Assembly (NCBI RefSeq): GCF_030150205.1
Contig: NZ_JASLGT010000029.1
Location: forward strand, 1-64,000
From: Niabella sp.
GTDB taxonomy: Bacteria; Bacteroidota; Bacteroidia; Chitinophagales; Chitinophagaceae
Direction of reading: 5' to 3'
Length of the DNA: 64,000 bases
Part shown: in pieces, positions 44,918 through 54,032 of the stretch
Numbering within the stretch: position 1 is the first letter of the stretch
How the letters are laid out: each line of letters opens with the position of its first letter
Position numbers and translations under genes: made by a program
The notes under the pieces: generated by a model
Database searches by the model: none
The model's input: the letters and a program-made list of their open reading frames with translations, nothing else
Told to the model about the DNA's origin: nothing

Positions 44918-45691
44918 CTAAACGCCCGCCTCCCTCCCTTCCAGCCAGCTTTTAAACAACGACACCCGCTCCCGGCTGACCACGGTGTCCGTATCGGCTT
45001 CGGGGCTGAGCTGCAGGATGAGGCGGCTGTTATAGTAACTATTGATTTTTACGATGGCATCTATACAAACGATCATTTTCCGGTTGATGCGGAAGAACAT
45101 GGTTTTATTCAGCATTTTATCCATCTGATCGAGCGAGTAATCCAGGGGTAGTTTTTTGCCAGTATGTGTAACCGCCTTTGTAATGCCATCCGCATAACAG
45201 ATACAGGCAATATCTTTTGATTTTACATATACGATCTGGTTATTGGTCCGGCCTGTAAAACGGGTATTTTCCTGCCGGTAGAAGACCTCTGCTATGCGGG
45301 AGAGATCCAGCGCCGGACGGGCACCGGACTGCGGCCGGAAATAGCTGAACTTCTGTAATGCCCGTTCCAGTTCATTTTTATCGATGGGTTTCATTAAATA
45401 ATCGATGCTGTGCACTTTAAAGGCCTGCAAGGCAAACTTGTCATAAGCCGTTGTAAAGATCACGGGCATCCGTACTTCCGCCTGTTGAAACAATTCAAAA
45501 CAATTACCATCTGAAAGTTGTATATCCATAAAGGCAAGGTCTGCCTGCGCGCCGTGCACCGCCAGCCATTTAGCACCCTCATCAACCGATTCAATCACCC
45601 GGAGCACCTTCAATCCGGGCACCAGTCCCTCCAGCAACTGGATCAGCCGGTCTGCATTCAGCTTTTCATCTTCAAATATAATTACGTTCAT
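44918..45691 (-). CDS. LytTR-family response regulator
   Basis: A 257-residue DNA-binding regulator. The receiver domain has acidic residues EDE (7-9), phospho-acceptor Asp56 (LAFMDIQLSDGN), and Lys101 (YLMKPIDK). Residues about 150-250 form the LytTR DNA-binding domain (IVYVKSKDIACICYADGITKA, FRINRKMIVCIDAI). It pairs with the histidine kinase encoded 14 bp upstream and would be the output of the operon. Confidence 0.93.
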   Translation of the reverse strand: MNVIIFEDEKLNADRLIQLLEGLVPGLKVLRVIESVDEGAKWLAVHGAQADLAFMDIQLSDGNCFELFQQAEVRMPVIFTTAYDKFALQAFKVHSIDYLMKPIDKNELERALQKFSYFRPQSGARPALDLSRIAEVFYRQENTRFTGRTNNQIVYVKSKDIACICYADGITKAVTHTGKKLPLDYSLDQMDKMLNKTMFFRINRKMIVCIDAIVKINSYYNSRLILQLSPEADTDTVVSRERVSLFKSWLEGREAGV

Positions 45692-45705
45692 ACCGTTTCC
45701 TTTTT

Positions 45706-46833
45706 TTAAAACTGGTCCTTTAATCTTTCCGGAAGAAAAGGAAGCTGTACTATAAAATTTCCATCAACCTCCCGGATAGCTACATGTTCTTCCGTTATGA
45801 GTTCATATCGCTTCCGGATATTTGAAAGTCCCACTCCTGTTGAAAACCGGATCCCGTTTCGTTTCCGGAGATCGTTGGTAACAATAATGTGCTGGTCTGT
45901 AAACCGGATCTTTACATGTAACGGGTCGTTTGCAGCAAAGCGGTTATGCTTTACGGCGTTCTCCACCAGCATTTGCAAGGCCGATGGAGGCAACAGGGAA
46001 TGTTGCTGCTGTTGAGAAGGTGCATCAATATGAAAAACGATGGAGTTTTGATGCCGGATGCGAATGAGGAATAAATACGATTCAAGAAAAGACAGCTCCG
46101 TTTGCAGTGAAACCAGGTTCTCTTCTTTCTGATCGAGAATATAGCGATAGCATTTTGAAAGCTGTGTAATATATTCTGCAGAAAGATCTGCACTTTTATA
46201 AACAAGCCCGGTAAGCACGCTCAACGAGTTAAAAAAGAAATGCGGATCGATCTGGCTTTTTAACACGTCATAACGGGCCTGCATATTTTCTCTTTTCAGC
46301 CTCTCTGCATTGAGCCGGGCCTCCTGCCAGTTCTTATAATAAAACAGGATGCCGTTAAAGCTTAATATGAGCAGGTAAAAAATAAAGGCCCCAAAAATAA
46401 GATCATAGCTCAGCCGGCTAAAACTTTTCCAGGCCTCATAATTATCAAAAAAATAAATATCAAAAAAAGAATAGGTAAGTCCGAAAAGAAATGCTGCAAA
46501 AATGCCAAACAATACAAGCCCCAAAAAAGGGAATACGATCGTGTAGGGAAATTTCTTTTTAGAACTGCGGCGTTGTATGAACCCCGATAATCCTTCGCCT
46601 CCTGACCAAATCAGAAGTCCAAGTAATACAAACATGATGCTGAACGACTGCTTCCTGAAAAAAGAGGCACCTGCAGCACTGGTAAAGGACATATCAAAAG
46701 ACCGGAACACCACACTAAAACCATAGAGAATGATGATCCTTGCCAGGTATTTTACCAGCGTATGCTGCAATATCCGTTCCATTTGCCTGCGCGTTATTTT
46801 TCGCAAAAGCAGTATCAGGGCACCTAAGATCAT
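45706..46833 (-). CDS. LytS-type sensor histidine kinase
   Basis: A 375-residue membrane kinase with four or five N-terminal membrane segments (residues 30-165), no obvious periplasmic sensor domain, and the His_kinase core: phospho-acceptor His198 in SQIDPHFFFNSLSVL, N-box MLVENAVKHN and G-box GVGLSNIRKRYELI. Such kinases work with LytTR regulators, here encoded next. Its start overlaps the preceding dehydrogenase stop by 4 bp, indicating coupled translation. The stimulus is unknown; the neighbouring lipid-type enzymes hint at a membrane or lipid signal. Confidence 0.9.
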   Translation of the reverse strand: MILGALILLLRKITRRQMERILQHTLVKYLARIIILYGFSVVFRSFDMSFTSAAGASFFRKQSFSIMFVLLGLLIWSGGEGLSGFIQRRSSKKKFPYTIVFPFLGLVLFGIFAAFLFGLTYSFFDIYFFDNYEAWKSFSRLSYDLIFGAFIFYLLILSFNGILFYYKNWQEARLNAERLKRENMQARYDVLKSQIDPHFFFNSLSVLTGLVYKSADLSAEYITQLSKCYRYILDQKEENLVSLQTELSFLESYLFLIRIRHQNSIVFHIDAPSQQQQHSLLPPSALQMLVENAVKHNRFAANDPLHVKIRFTDQHIIVTNDLRKRNGIRFSTGVGLSNIRKRYELITEEHVAIREVDGNFIVQLPFLPERLKDQF

Positions 46834-47822
46834 ACGCGGGTGTTATCATTTTTCTGAAACCATTCCAATGCTTCCGCTACCGCAACGGCAACCGGTGTAT
46901 AATTCAATCCCAATGCCCGTGAAGCCTTTTGACCCGAATAATAATTCTGTAAACACAGTAAATAAGCCGATGCATAATTCAGCTTCAACCGCCTGCCCAA
47001 CAACCGGCCCATCGCTGTTCCCAATATCCCGCCAATTCTTAAGGCCAACCCCGGAATGCGCAACAAGACGGTTCTTTGGCGTGCCAGCTGGTTCACCATC
47101 CGGAAGAATTCCCGGTAACTCAGGTTTTCTCCGGCAATAAGAAAACAATCTCCGTTTTCCCCGTTCCGGCAGGCAAAAACAATGGCCCGGCTTACATCCC
47201 TTACATGTACAAAATTCTTTCCGCCCGGCGGATAAAACAGGAGGCCCTTACCCAGCGCATATTTCAGCAACTGACCGGAGCTGGGCTTTTGATCGTGCGC
47301 ACCGATCATAAATGTCGGATTTAATACCACCGCCGGCAATCCCTTTTCCACCACGGCTTCCAGCACTTTTTGCTGAGCGATATATTTGGTATTGATATAC
47401 GGTGAATTGATCTTAAAAAGCGAAAAAGCATTCAACTCCGTGCCCGGACATTCAAGGGACCCGGGAGCAATGGTATTGGCCGTGCTGATATATACCAGCC
47501 GCTTTACCCGGTGCAACAAACAAGCCTGGATGATATGTTCCGTGCCGCGGATATTTACCGCTTCATACGCTTTTAAACCGATCCCCCACTGTTCCGTAAG
47601 TGAAGCCGTGTGCACCACATAGTCGCAACCGCTCACCGCTTCGCTTACAGCCGCTGCATCTTCAACGGACCCATAATATACTTCGCAAAAAAGTCCGTTC
47701 AGCAGATCGGCATTTGAGGACTTACGGATCAATACCCGCACCTCAAAACCATTCCTGCAACATTCAAGAGCGGTGTTATATCCCAGCAAACCACTGGCAC
47801 CGGTAATGAGAACCTTGGGCAT
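46830..47822 (-). CDS. NAD-dependent epimerase/dehydratase family (extended SDR)
   Basis: A 330-residue extended short-chain dehydrogenase. It begins VLITGASGLLGYNTALEC (NAD-binding GxxGxxG), has DYVVHTAS, YISTANT and the catalytic YINTK (YxxxK). Relatives act on 3-beta-hydroxysteroids, dihydroflavonols or hopanoid-type lipids; the substrate cannot be given. It lies between a classical SDR gene (2 bp upstream) and the histidine kinase gene (4-bp overlap). Confidence 0.85.
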   Translation of the reverse strand: MPKVLITGASGLLGYNTALECCRNGFEVRVLIRKSSNADLLNGLFCEVYYGSVEDAAAVSEAVSGCDYVVHTASLTEQWGIGLKAYEAVNIRGTEHIIQACLLHRVKRLVYISTANTIAPGSLECPGTELNAFSLFKINSPYINTKYIAQQKVLEAVVEKGLPAVVLNPTFMIGAHDQKPSSGQLLKYALGKGLLFYPPGGKNFVHVRDVSRAIVFACRNGENGDCFLIAGENLSYREFFRMVNQLARQRTVLLRIPGLALRIGGILGTAMGRLLGRRLKLNYASAYLLCLQNYYSGQKASRALGLNYTPVAVAVAEALEWFQKNDNTRV

Positions 47823-47824
47823 AC

Positions 47825-48625
47825 TTAATGTGTTAATTGTAATTCACGTTTAACGGCTCCGGAGATCAGGCGCACTTTTACAGTTGAGGGTATCAGTCCC
47901 ATTAAGGCCTGGTTCATCCGGTTCCACCAGCCGGGAACAATCTCTGCCCTGCCGGCCAGCGTGTGCCGGATGATGCGGCCGGCCAGGTCCATTGTTGAGA
48001 AAAGTCCAAGCCGACCTTTATAACCCTGCAGCAGGATCCGCCGGGAGGTGTCGGAATTGGTCATGATCGGGCCCGGATATGCAACGCTTACAGATACGCC
48101 TTTTTGCTGCAGCTCTTCCCGGAGTCCCAGGGAAAAGGAAGATACAAACGCCTTTGATGCGGGGTAAACCGTTTTATAAGCGATGGGCGAGAATGCCGCC
48201 ATACTTGCAATATTGAGAATAAAACTTTTTTCCTGTTGCAACAACTGCGGCAGCAGTTCGCGCGTAAGCAAAGCGGTACAACCAATATTCAATTGAATGA
48301 TCTTATCGATCAGTTGCGGCGAACAGTCCAGCATAGACACCGTTCCACCCATACCGGCATTATTGATCAGAAAATTTACCGGGTATTCCTCTTTAATAAG
48401 AGCGATATGCGTTTCAAATGCCACCCGGTTTGTAAGGTCAAATTCAAATACCTGCACATCGATCCCATACAAACGGATCAGTTCTTCGGCCGTGGTTTTG
48501 ATCGTACTTCCCGGCAGCGCAATCAGGACCAGGTTCATTTTTAAACGGGCACAACAAAGGGCAAAGGCACTTCCCAATCCGCTGCTGGCCCCGGTGATCA
48601 GTGTATACTTTTTATTCATATGCAT
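47825..48625 (-). CDS. Classical short-chain dehydrogenase/reductase
   Basis: A 266-residue SDR. From the ATG at 48625 (or 48619, two codons later) it runs MHMNKKYTLITGASSGLGSA with the TGxxxGxG cofactor loop, NNAGMGG, catalytic Ser in IASMAAF and YPASK (YxxxK). It resembles the DltE/ketoreductase group with a C-terminal amphipathic tail. A further 22 upstream codons are open but overlap the end of the START-domain gene, so the shorter form is chosen. Second gene of the operon starting at 49256. Confidence 0.85.
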   Translation of the reverse strand: MHMNKKYTLITGASSGLGSAFALCCARLKMNLVLIALPGSTIKTTAEELIRLYGIDVQVFEFDLTNRVAFETHIALIKEEYPVNFLINNAGMGGTVSMLDCSPQLIDKIIQLNIGCTALLTRELLPQLLQQEKSFILNIASMAAFSPIAYKTVYPASKAFVSSFSLGLREELQQKGVSVSVAYPGPIMTNSDTSRRILLQGYKGRLGLFSTMDLAGRIIRHTLAGRAEIVPGWWNRMNQALMGLIPSTVKVRLISGAVKRELQLTH

Positions 48626-48626
48626 T

Positions 48627-49256
48627 TTAATGATATTGTTGCAGTAAAGATTTAAACCGCGACATCGTTGTAATGATGTTGTCGTATACAATCGGATCAG
48701 AAACCCAACGGGGTACGGTACCGCTCTTATTGGTAAGGATCTGGTAGGTAATGCGCGATTGCCGGTGCTCCAGGGGATCTACCGTCCATTTCCCGGATGT
48801 TCCTTCCAGGCGGGTTACATTTTTAAACTTCGGGTATACCTGGTGCTGGATACTTTCGAAATAAATGGTCTGAGCACCTGCAGCCGCAGCGGATGCATTG
48901 TAAAAATATTTCAAGCTGCAGTCCTGGTCTTCCATCGGCCATGGCAGGGAATAACGGATATAGTTCAGCCATACATGCTCATCCGGAGTTCTGGTAACTT
49001 TGTACTGACTGGATCTTACATTCCAGCGGCTTCCTTTTCCCGCATCTTTCAAAAGGGCTACCACATCGGGAAGGCCGGCTTCGGCAACATCAAAGGAAGC
49101 TTTCAACTCCCGCACCTTATTGCCATTGTGCATCACCCACCGCTCATACAACATAATTCCGTTAGTAATTTTCACCAGCTTAAAATCGGCCGGAGCGCCT
49201 GCGTTTGAGAAACTGCTGAACAATAACAGCAGCCATAAGAAAAGTATTTTTTTCAT
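48627..49256 (-). CDS. START-domain (SRPBCC) exported protein
   Basis: A 209-residue protein with a signal peptide ending SNAGAPADF and a START-like lipid-binding fold: NGIMLYERWVM, LPDVVALLKDAGKGSRWN, YIRYSLPWPMEDQDCSLKYFY, GKWTVDPLEHRQSRITYQI. START domains shelter sterols or other lipids in a deep cavity. It is the first gene of a five-gene run with two dehydrogenases and a two-component system, behind a TATGTTTG promoter element. Confidence 0.82.
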   Translation of the reverse strand: MKKILFLWLLLLFSSFSNAGAPADFKLVKITNGIMLYERWVMHNGNKVRELKASFDVAEAGLPDVVALLKDAGKGSRWNVRSSQYKVTRTPDEHVWLNYIRYSLPWPMEDQDCSLKYFYNASAAAAGAQTIYFESIQHQVYPKFKNVTRLEGTSGKWTVDPLEHRQSRITYQILTNKSGTVPRWVSDPIVYDNIITTMSRFKSLLQQYH

Positions 49257-49270
49257 AAACTATTTTTTTA

Positions 49271-49278
49271 CAAACATA
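49271..49278 (-). promoter_or_regulatory. -7 element of the START-SDR-LytTR operon
   Basis: TATGTTTG on the minus strand, 14 bp before the ATG at 49256. A TTG is present 24 bp further up (49303-49305), a longer spacing than usual. Confidence 0.5.
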
Positions 49279-49520
49279 GATGCGTTATGTACCCATTAAA
49301 AACAATACTGGCTGAGCCGTAAGATTTTGAGGGTGGAATGTTGGTTTTTGCTATAAACCGACACCCTGTTTTTTGATGAAATAATTTTTAGACTTTTGTT
49401 TAAGTAAACCTTAACAACGTGCAGGTAATACGGAACAAAACTTGCCGCTCCTGCTACCTGCATGTATGGCTGAATGTATGCCGTATGGGAATCATCTGTT
49501 ACAGCCGTCTTCAAAAAGCA

Positions 49521-50228
49521 TCAGAGCGCTCTTACATTTCCAGACCCCGTGATGGAAGTAGCGATAACCGGCGTACCCACATAGCGCAGGTTTCCGCTTC
49601 CTGTGATCGTTACGTTTAACTGGTCCTTCGCCCATACTTTCGCATTTCCCGACCCGGTAATCCGCACGTTCGCTTCCTTGCTTTGCATCGGATGTGCGTT
49701 GTAGTTACCGCTTCCGGTTATGGTTACATCCTGGCTGCTCGTTTCGCCATTATTGATGTACAGATCCCCGTCACCGCTGATCTGGCTTTTCAGTGATACG
49801 GCTTTTAACCGGTCGATCGTGATATTGCCCGAACCTGTAAGTTTCAGTTCCAGGGCACCGGTCTCCAGCACATCAAAGGCGGTAAAATTTCCGCTTCCGG
49901 TAAGTGTTACTGCGGTAAGCGCGGGTGCCGTTACGTATACGGTTACACTGCCTCTTTTGATGGACACATTATTGGGTGTACGGATCACCAGTTTATCATC
50001 AACTACCTCTGTGATCACATAGTGTTGTATATTATCTGCAGCCAATACTTCTACTTTAGATGCGCCGGTACGGTATTCTACATGTGCGCTAAAAGTGGTT
50101 TCAACTTTTCCAAACGCCCCAACATTACGCGTTTCTTTTACAGCAGGCCCATCCGGATATACTTTTTTGCAACTCTGAGCAATGGTTAACAGTACAGCGA
50201 TAAATCCTAAAAAAAGTGTTTGTTTCAT
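49521..50228 (-). CDS. GIN-domain (DUF2807) lipoprotein
   Basis: A 235-residue lipoprotein (signal ending TIAQSC, anchor Cys20) with the head-GIN fold: RNVGAFGKVETTFSAHVEY, then a right-handed beta-helix marked by six TGSGN turns and one SGDGD. GIN-domain proteins are widespread in Bacteroidota with no assigned biochemistry. It is the last gene of the sigma-FecR-STN run, 35 bp after its neighbour. Confidence 0.88.
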   Translation of the reverse strand: MKQTLFLGFIAVLLTIAQSCKKVYPDGPAVKETRNVGAFGKVETTFSAHVEYRTGASKVEVLAADNIQHYVITEVVDDKLVIRTPNNVSIKRGSVTVYVTAPALTAVTLTGSGNFTAFDVLETGALELKLTGSGNITIDRLKAVSLKSQISGDGDLYINNGETSSQDVTITGSGNYNAHPMQSKEANVRITGSGNAKVWAKDQLNVTITGSGNLRYVGTPVIATSITGSGNVRAL

Positions 50229-50263
50229 TTTGTTTTGATTTTTATAAATATTTGATGAATGAA

Positions 50264-51280
50264 TTAAAGACGGATATTGATCCCTGCTACAGCACCCGGT
50301 GCCAACAGGAGGAAGGATGCTCTTTTTTTGAATTTCCAGATATAATGACCGGCAAACAATTCCGAATCGGATTGTTCGGTGAGATACATTGCCGGTCCAA
50401 TGGTCAGTTCCAACCCCGGGGTAATCTTCCAGCCCGCCAGTATTCTTAAAGATTCCACATGTTTGATGAAATTATGTACATCTGTACGCGCTATAATAAC
50501 GGCCTCTGTATTCATACGGAGCCGGTGCGCCAGCGGTATCCGGTACCCCAGACCGGTTTCCATCTGAAGAACGGTTTTCTTCTGATCTCTTGCAAGGCCG
50601 GCTCCGATGATACCATAGGTTTTATAGCTGCCGGTACGCAGCAGGATACTGGCAGACACATCATCATACACCTGTACCCCGATCTGCTTTTCGCCGTTTT
50701 TAATAAAGTTTAAAATACCAATGGGATATTGGGAGCTGTCTGCAACATTGATCAGGCCCGACAATTGCAGTCCCTTAACCGTTCCGGCTTTATTAAAGAG
50801 CCCCGCGATCTGGTAACCGGCATTTTGTGTAGTGTTTACCAGGCCGGAAAGCTGCAGCAAACTGTAATGACTACTGTTGCTGATGCCACCCACCTGTATA
50901 AAACCGTTGCCCGTGTTCTGATTGTGCAATCCTGCAACCTGGATCCCTCTTCCGTTTTGTGCCGTATTTATTAACCCCGCAATGGCAACGCCTTTATCGG
51001 ATCCCTTTACGCGGTTCATAAGCCCGCTGATCATTACACCACGGTTACTGCCGTAAAGGGTTGTGTGTAACCCGGCAATAGAAGCGCCCTTGTTATCCCG
51101 GTTCACACCCTGTAATGCATGCAAGGCAAATACAGGACTTATTTCACGGGCATGAATACCCTGAGTACTGATGGGCGTAACCAATCCCAGATGAACCGCT
51201 TTGCCCGCCTCTTCCTGGGCAGCAAGCTGAAAACCGGTAATAATGAATGCTGGTAGTAAAATGCAATTTTTTATTTTCAT
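50264..51280 (-). CDS. Exported protein with glycine-rich surface repeats (LA_2272-like)
   Basis: A 338-residue exported protein (signal ending GFQLAAQ). Residues 70-200 repeat a unit of about 20 residues, G-x-x-I/V-A/S-G-L-x-N-x-A/T-x-x-x-x-G (e.g. KGVAIAGLINTAQNGRGIQV, LLQLSGLVNTTQNAGYQIAG), a pattern I recall from LA_2272-type surface repeats. The C-terminal 120 residues are beta-rich and may close a barrel ending INIRL. It resembles the C-terminal half of the upstream STN protein and is its truncated paralog. Function unknown. Confidence 0.7.
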   Translation of the reverse strand: MKIKNCILLPAFIITGFQLAAQEEAGKAVHLGLVTPISTQGIHAREISPVFALHALQGVNRDNKGASIAGLHTTLYGSNRGVMISGLMNRVKGSDKGVAIAGLINTAQNGRGIQVAGLHNQNTGNGFIQVGGISNSSHYSLLQLSGLVNTTQNAGYQIAGLFNKAGTVKGLQLSGLINVADSSQYPIGILNFIKNGEKQIGVQVYDDVSASILLRTGSYKTYGIIGAGLARDQKKTVLQMETGLGYRIPLAHRLRMNTEAVIIARTDVHNFIKHVESLRILAGWKITPGLELTIGPAMYLTEQSDSELFAGHYIWKFKKRASFLLLAPGAVAGINIRL

Positions 51281-51338
51281 ATCTTTAGTAATGTATACCA
51301 GTAATACATCCTAAAGAGGGTTTACCCCTACTCCCTTA

Positions 51339-53072
51339 TCAAAAAATATTTATTCCCATCGTGCAGCCAAGATCCAGCGGGTGGCGTGCACTTCCATTCA
51401 GGGCAATCATATTTCTCCGGAAACCCGAATACACTGTTTGCCCGGGATGTTGTGAAGGGAGCTGGTATTGCAGCCTTGGACCTGCAAACAATTGCAGTTT
51501 TTTATGCGCCTGCCAGATAAAGAGGGGCTGAAAATTGATATTGTTATAATCACTATTAAAACCATGCGCCGGTGTATAAAATAAATTTACCAGCTCAGCC
51601 GCCATTTTTATATTGCGTTTTAATGTCCACTCACTGCCCAATCCATAACCGAACAGGTAATATCCTCCGGGGTTATGCGCATCGATCCAGCCAAGCTGCA
51701 GGATATTATAAAGGGCTTTATTTCCCGATTTATAGCTGATATTAACCTGGGCATTCTCCTGTACGGATATGGAGAAAGCATGCTTGCCGTTCCGCTGGTA
51801 GTTGAATGGCCCAATGGCAATACCGTGCAGCGTATCGGCAAGATTCAGGACCCCCACCTGCAGGCCGCTGATCGTTTTCGCACGATTTACCAAACCGGAA
51901 AGCTGAACACCGGAACCCATTTCCCCGGCAATATTTACCAGCCCCGAAAGCTGTACGCCGCTTCCGAAAGCCGGGGCATGATTTACGATACCTGCCAGCT
52001 GCATTCCTTTATCAACGCGTCGGGCGCTGTTTACGATACCACCGATCTGTAAACCGGTGAAGGTTTTACTTTCATTATACCAACCGGCGATCTGCACACC
52101 GCTCACTGCACTTTTATCGGCATTGGCCAGGCCACCAACCTGCAATCCGCGAAGGGTATCACCAGCATAATTATACAATCCGCCGATCTGTACACCATTT
52201 ACACTGCCGCCCACAAGATTCGCCAATCCTCCCACCTGTACGGAACGTACATGTTTCTGCACAATATTAAAGAGGCCGCCAATCTCCAGGGCATCTACCT
52301 GCGCGGCATACCCGCCCAGTACATTAAAGGAAAGATTGTTCTCCTGCTGCCCCTTCAATACATTCTTGGTAGCAATGCCGGGAAGCAGTCCTAACTGGAA
52401 TTTTTGCTGGTAGAAATAATTTTTAAGGTTGATACTGCTGAGCCGCTGACGGGTACCAATCAGCCTGCGGGCCAGCCAGTGGCGCTGTACCGACGTCATG
52501 CGTACTTCATTTTCCTCCATGATCCTGGGCACCAGGGGAACGGTTAATGCCGGGTTGTTTTTGCTATCGATCGTTAACACCGTATCATAGTAAGAAACGC
52601 GGTTTACCGTTAATACCGGCTGTTGCGTCAGGGGCATCCTCAACGAAAAAAAACCCTGTTCATCCGACATGGTTCCAATCTGCAGTTCGGGTATATATAC
52701 GCTTACATACGCCACCGGCGTTTGATCGGTTTGATCAATAAACCGTCCCTGCACCACAATATGTGGCGGTTCCTTTTTCCGGATAACCACTTTATTATTC
52801 TGAACGATGTACTGGTAGTCATTATCAAACAGCATGTCCAGTATTTCGTGTACGGGTTTATCGGAAGCAGTAAAGGATACCCGTTTCTGGTTCCTGATCA
52901 GCTGGTTGTCATAAGAAAAATAAAAACCAGCCTTAGATTCGATCTGCATCAGCGCATCATACATGGTGATGTTTCTGAAATCGACCGTAATCACTTTTTG
53001 CAACATCACCGGTTGTGCCGATACCCATAAGCCGGAAGTAAACAGCAATACAATAAAAAAAAGCTTTTTCAA
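51339..53072 (-). CDS. STN and carboxypeptidase-regulatory-like protein with glycine-rich repeats
   Basis: A 577-residue exported protein. After the signal (LWVSAQ) comes an STN domain (VDFRNITMYDALMQIESKAG, ISYD-type FSYDNQLI, residues 28-100), then a CarboxypepD_reg-like domain (VVQGRFIDQTDQTPVAYVSVYIPE, 105-185). In place of a TonB plug and barrel there is a long stretch (260-430) of about nine repeats like VQVGGLANLVGGSVNGVQIG, followed by a beta-rich C-terminus ending MGINIF. STN domains normally contact FecR-type anti-sigma proteins, and FecR is encoded 6 bp upstream. The protein may be a signalling receptor without transport. Confidence 0.75.
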   Translation of the reverse strand: MKKLFFIVLLFTSGLWVSAQPVMLQKVITVDFRNITMYDALMQIESKAGFYFSYDNQLIRNQKRVSFTASDKPVHEILDMLFDNDYQYIVQNNKVVIRKKEPPHIVVQGRFIDQTDQTPVAYVSVYIPELQIGTMSDEQGFFSLRMPLTQQPVLTVNRVSYYDTVLTIDSKNNPALTVPLVPRIMEENEVRMTSVQRHWLARRLIGTRQRLSSINLKNYFYQQKFQLGLLPGIATKNVLKGQQENNLSFNVLGGYAAQVDALEIGGLFNIVQKHVRSVQVGGLANLVGGSVNGVQIGGLYNYAGDTLRGLQVGGLANADKSAVSGVQIAGWYNESKTFTGLQIGGIVNSARRVDKGMQLAGIVNHAPAFGSGVQLSGLVNIAGEMGSGVQLSGLVNRAKTISGLQVGVLNLADTLHGIAIGPFNYQRNGKHAFSISVQENAQVNISYKSGNKALYNILQLGWIDAHNPGGYYLFGYGLGSEWTLKRNIKMAAELVNLFYTPAHGFNSDYNNINFQPLFIWQAHKKLQLFAGPRLQYQLPSQHPGQTVYSGFRRNMIALNGSARHPLDLGCTMGINIF

Positions 53073-53078
53073 AAAGGT

Positions 53079-54029
53079 TTATTTAGTAATGATATAATGG
53101 TCGTCTTTTTTATGCCAGGTAGCGTTGATCATCAGTGCAATGTTCTCCATTACCTGCTCCGGCGATTCGTAGGAAAAATATGTGCTCGTAATCCGTTTGC
53201 TGCCGATGGCCGGGTCAAACTGAACATCTACATTGTACAGTTCCTTAAGAATATTTGCCAGGCTGTCGATACGCATATCCTTACAGCGGATGGTTCGCGT
53301 TTGTAACACGGTTTCAATAGGCGTTTGGATCGCGCGCAGTTGCAGTTGATGTGTGTTGTTATCCTGCACGATCTTTTGCCCGGCAACCGCCGTTACGGTT
53401 TGACTGCCCAGGGTTGCTTTTACCTTTCCGGAGTGCACATATACGGTGTTAAATGCGGTACGTTGCTGAATGGTAAAGGACGTACCCAACACCTGCACAT
53501 CCATGTTATGACTATTATGAATAATAAACGGCTTATCCGGGTCTCTGGCGATATCAAAGCGTGCATCGCCCTTTAGGGTTACGGTTCTTGTTTTTTTGTT
53601 AAAGGCCGGGTCTATTTCCAATATACCATTCGCATATAATTCAATATTGCTGTTATCTTTTAAATGCACGTTCCGGGTTTCGTTACCTGCTACTAACGGT
53701 GGGTTGGCAGGACTATACCATACCAGGAACAACAATACGATCCCCGCAATTGAAGCAGCAACTGCCGCTACCCGCCACCATTTCAACGAAACGATCCTGC
53801 CTCTGTTCTTTACCGCAGGAGCCTGACCGATCTGTGCCTGGATCTTATCCCAGGCCCGTTCTTTATTATATTGGGTATATTCCACCTTATTCCTGGATTG
53901 CTCCCATACCCGGATAGTTTTGTCATAAATGCCCTGGTGTGCCGGATCCTGCTGCAACCATTGCTCTACCGCTTTCCGTTCCGAAGCATCCAACAGCTGC
54001 TCATGATAGGCTATCAGTTTATGCTCCAT
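53079..54029 (-). CDS. FecR-family anti-sigma factor
   Basis: A 316-residue inner-membrane protein: a cytoplasmic N-terminus (LLDASERKAVEQWLQQDPAH), one membrane helix (residues about 87-107, VAAVAASIAGIVLLFLVWY), the periplasmic FecR domain (DNSNIELYANGILEIDPAF, TVTLKGDARFDIARDPDKPF, TSFTIQQRTAFNTVYVHSGKV) and a C-terminal STN-like segment (IDSLANILKELYNVDVQFDP). It should hold the sigma factor inactive until signalled by the STN protein. Confidence 0.93.
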   Translation of the reverse strand: MEHKLIAYHEQLLDASERKAVEQWLQQDPAHQGIYDKTIRVWEQSRNKVEYTQYNKERAWDKIQAQIGQAPAVKNRGRIVSLKWWRVAAVAASIAGIVLLFLVWYSPANPPLVAGNETRNVHLKDNSNIELYANGILEIDPAFNKKTRTVTLKGDARFDIARDPDKPFIIHNSHNMDVQVLGTSFTIQQRTAFNTVYVHSGKVKATLGSQTVTAVAGQKIVQDNNTHQLQLRAIQTPIETVLQTRTIRCKDMRIDSLANILKELYNVDVQFDPAIGSKRITSTYFSYESPEQVMENIALMINATWHKKDDHYIITK

Positions 54030-54032
54030 ATC

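Noticed and set aside
46830..48625. Surface-sugar biosynthesis role for the two dehydrogenases
   Set aside because: No glycosyltransferase or nucleotide-sugar gene is adjacent; the START protein points to lipid chemistry instead.
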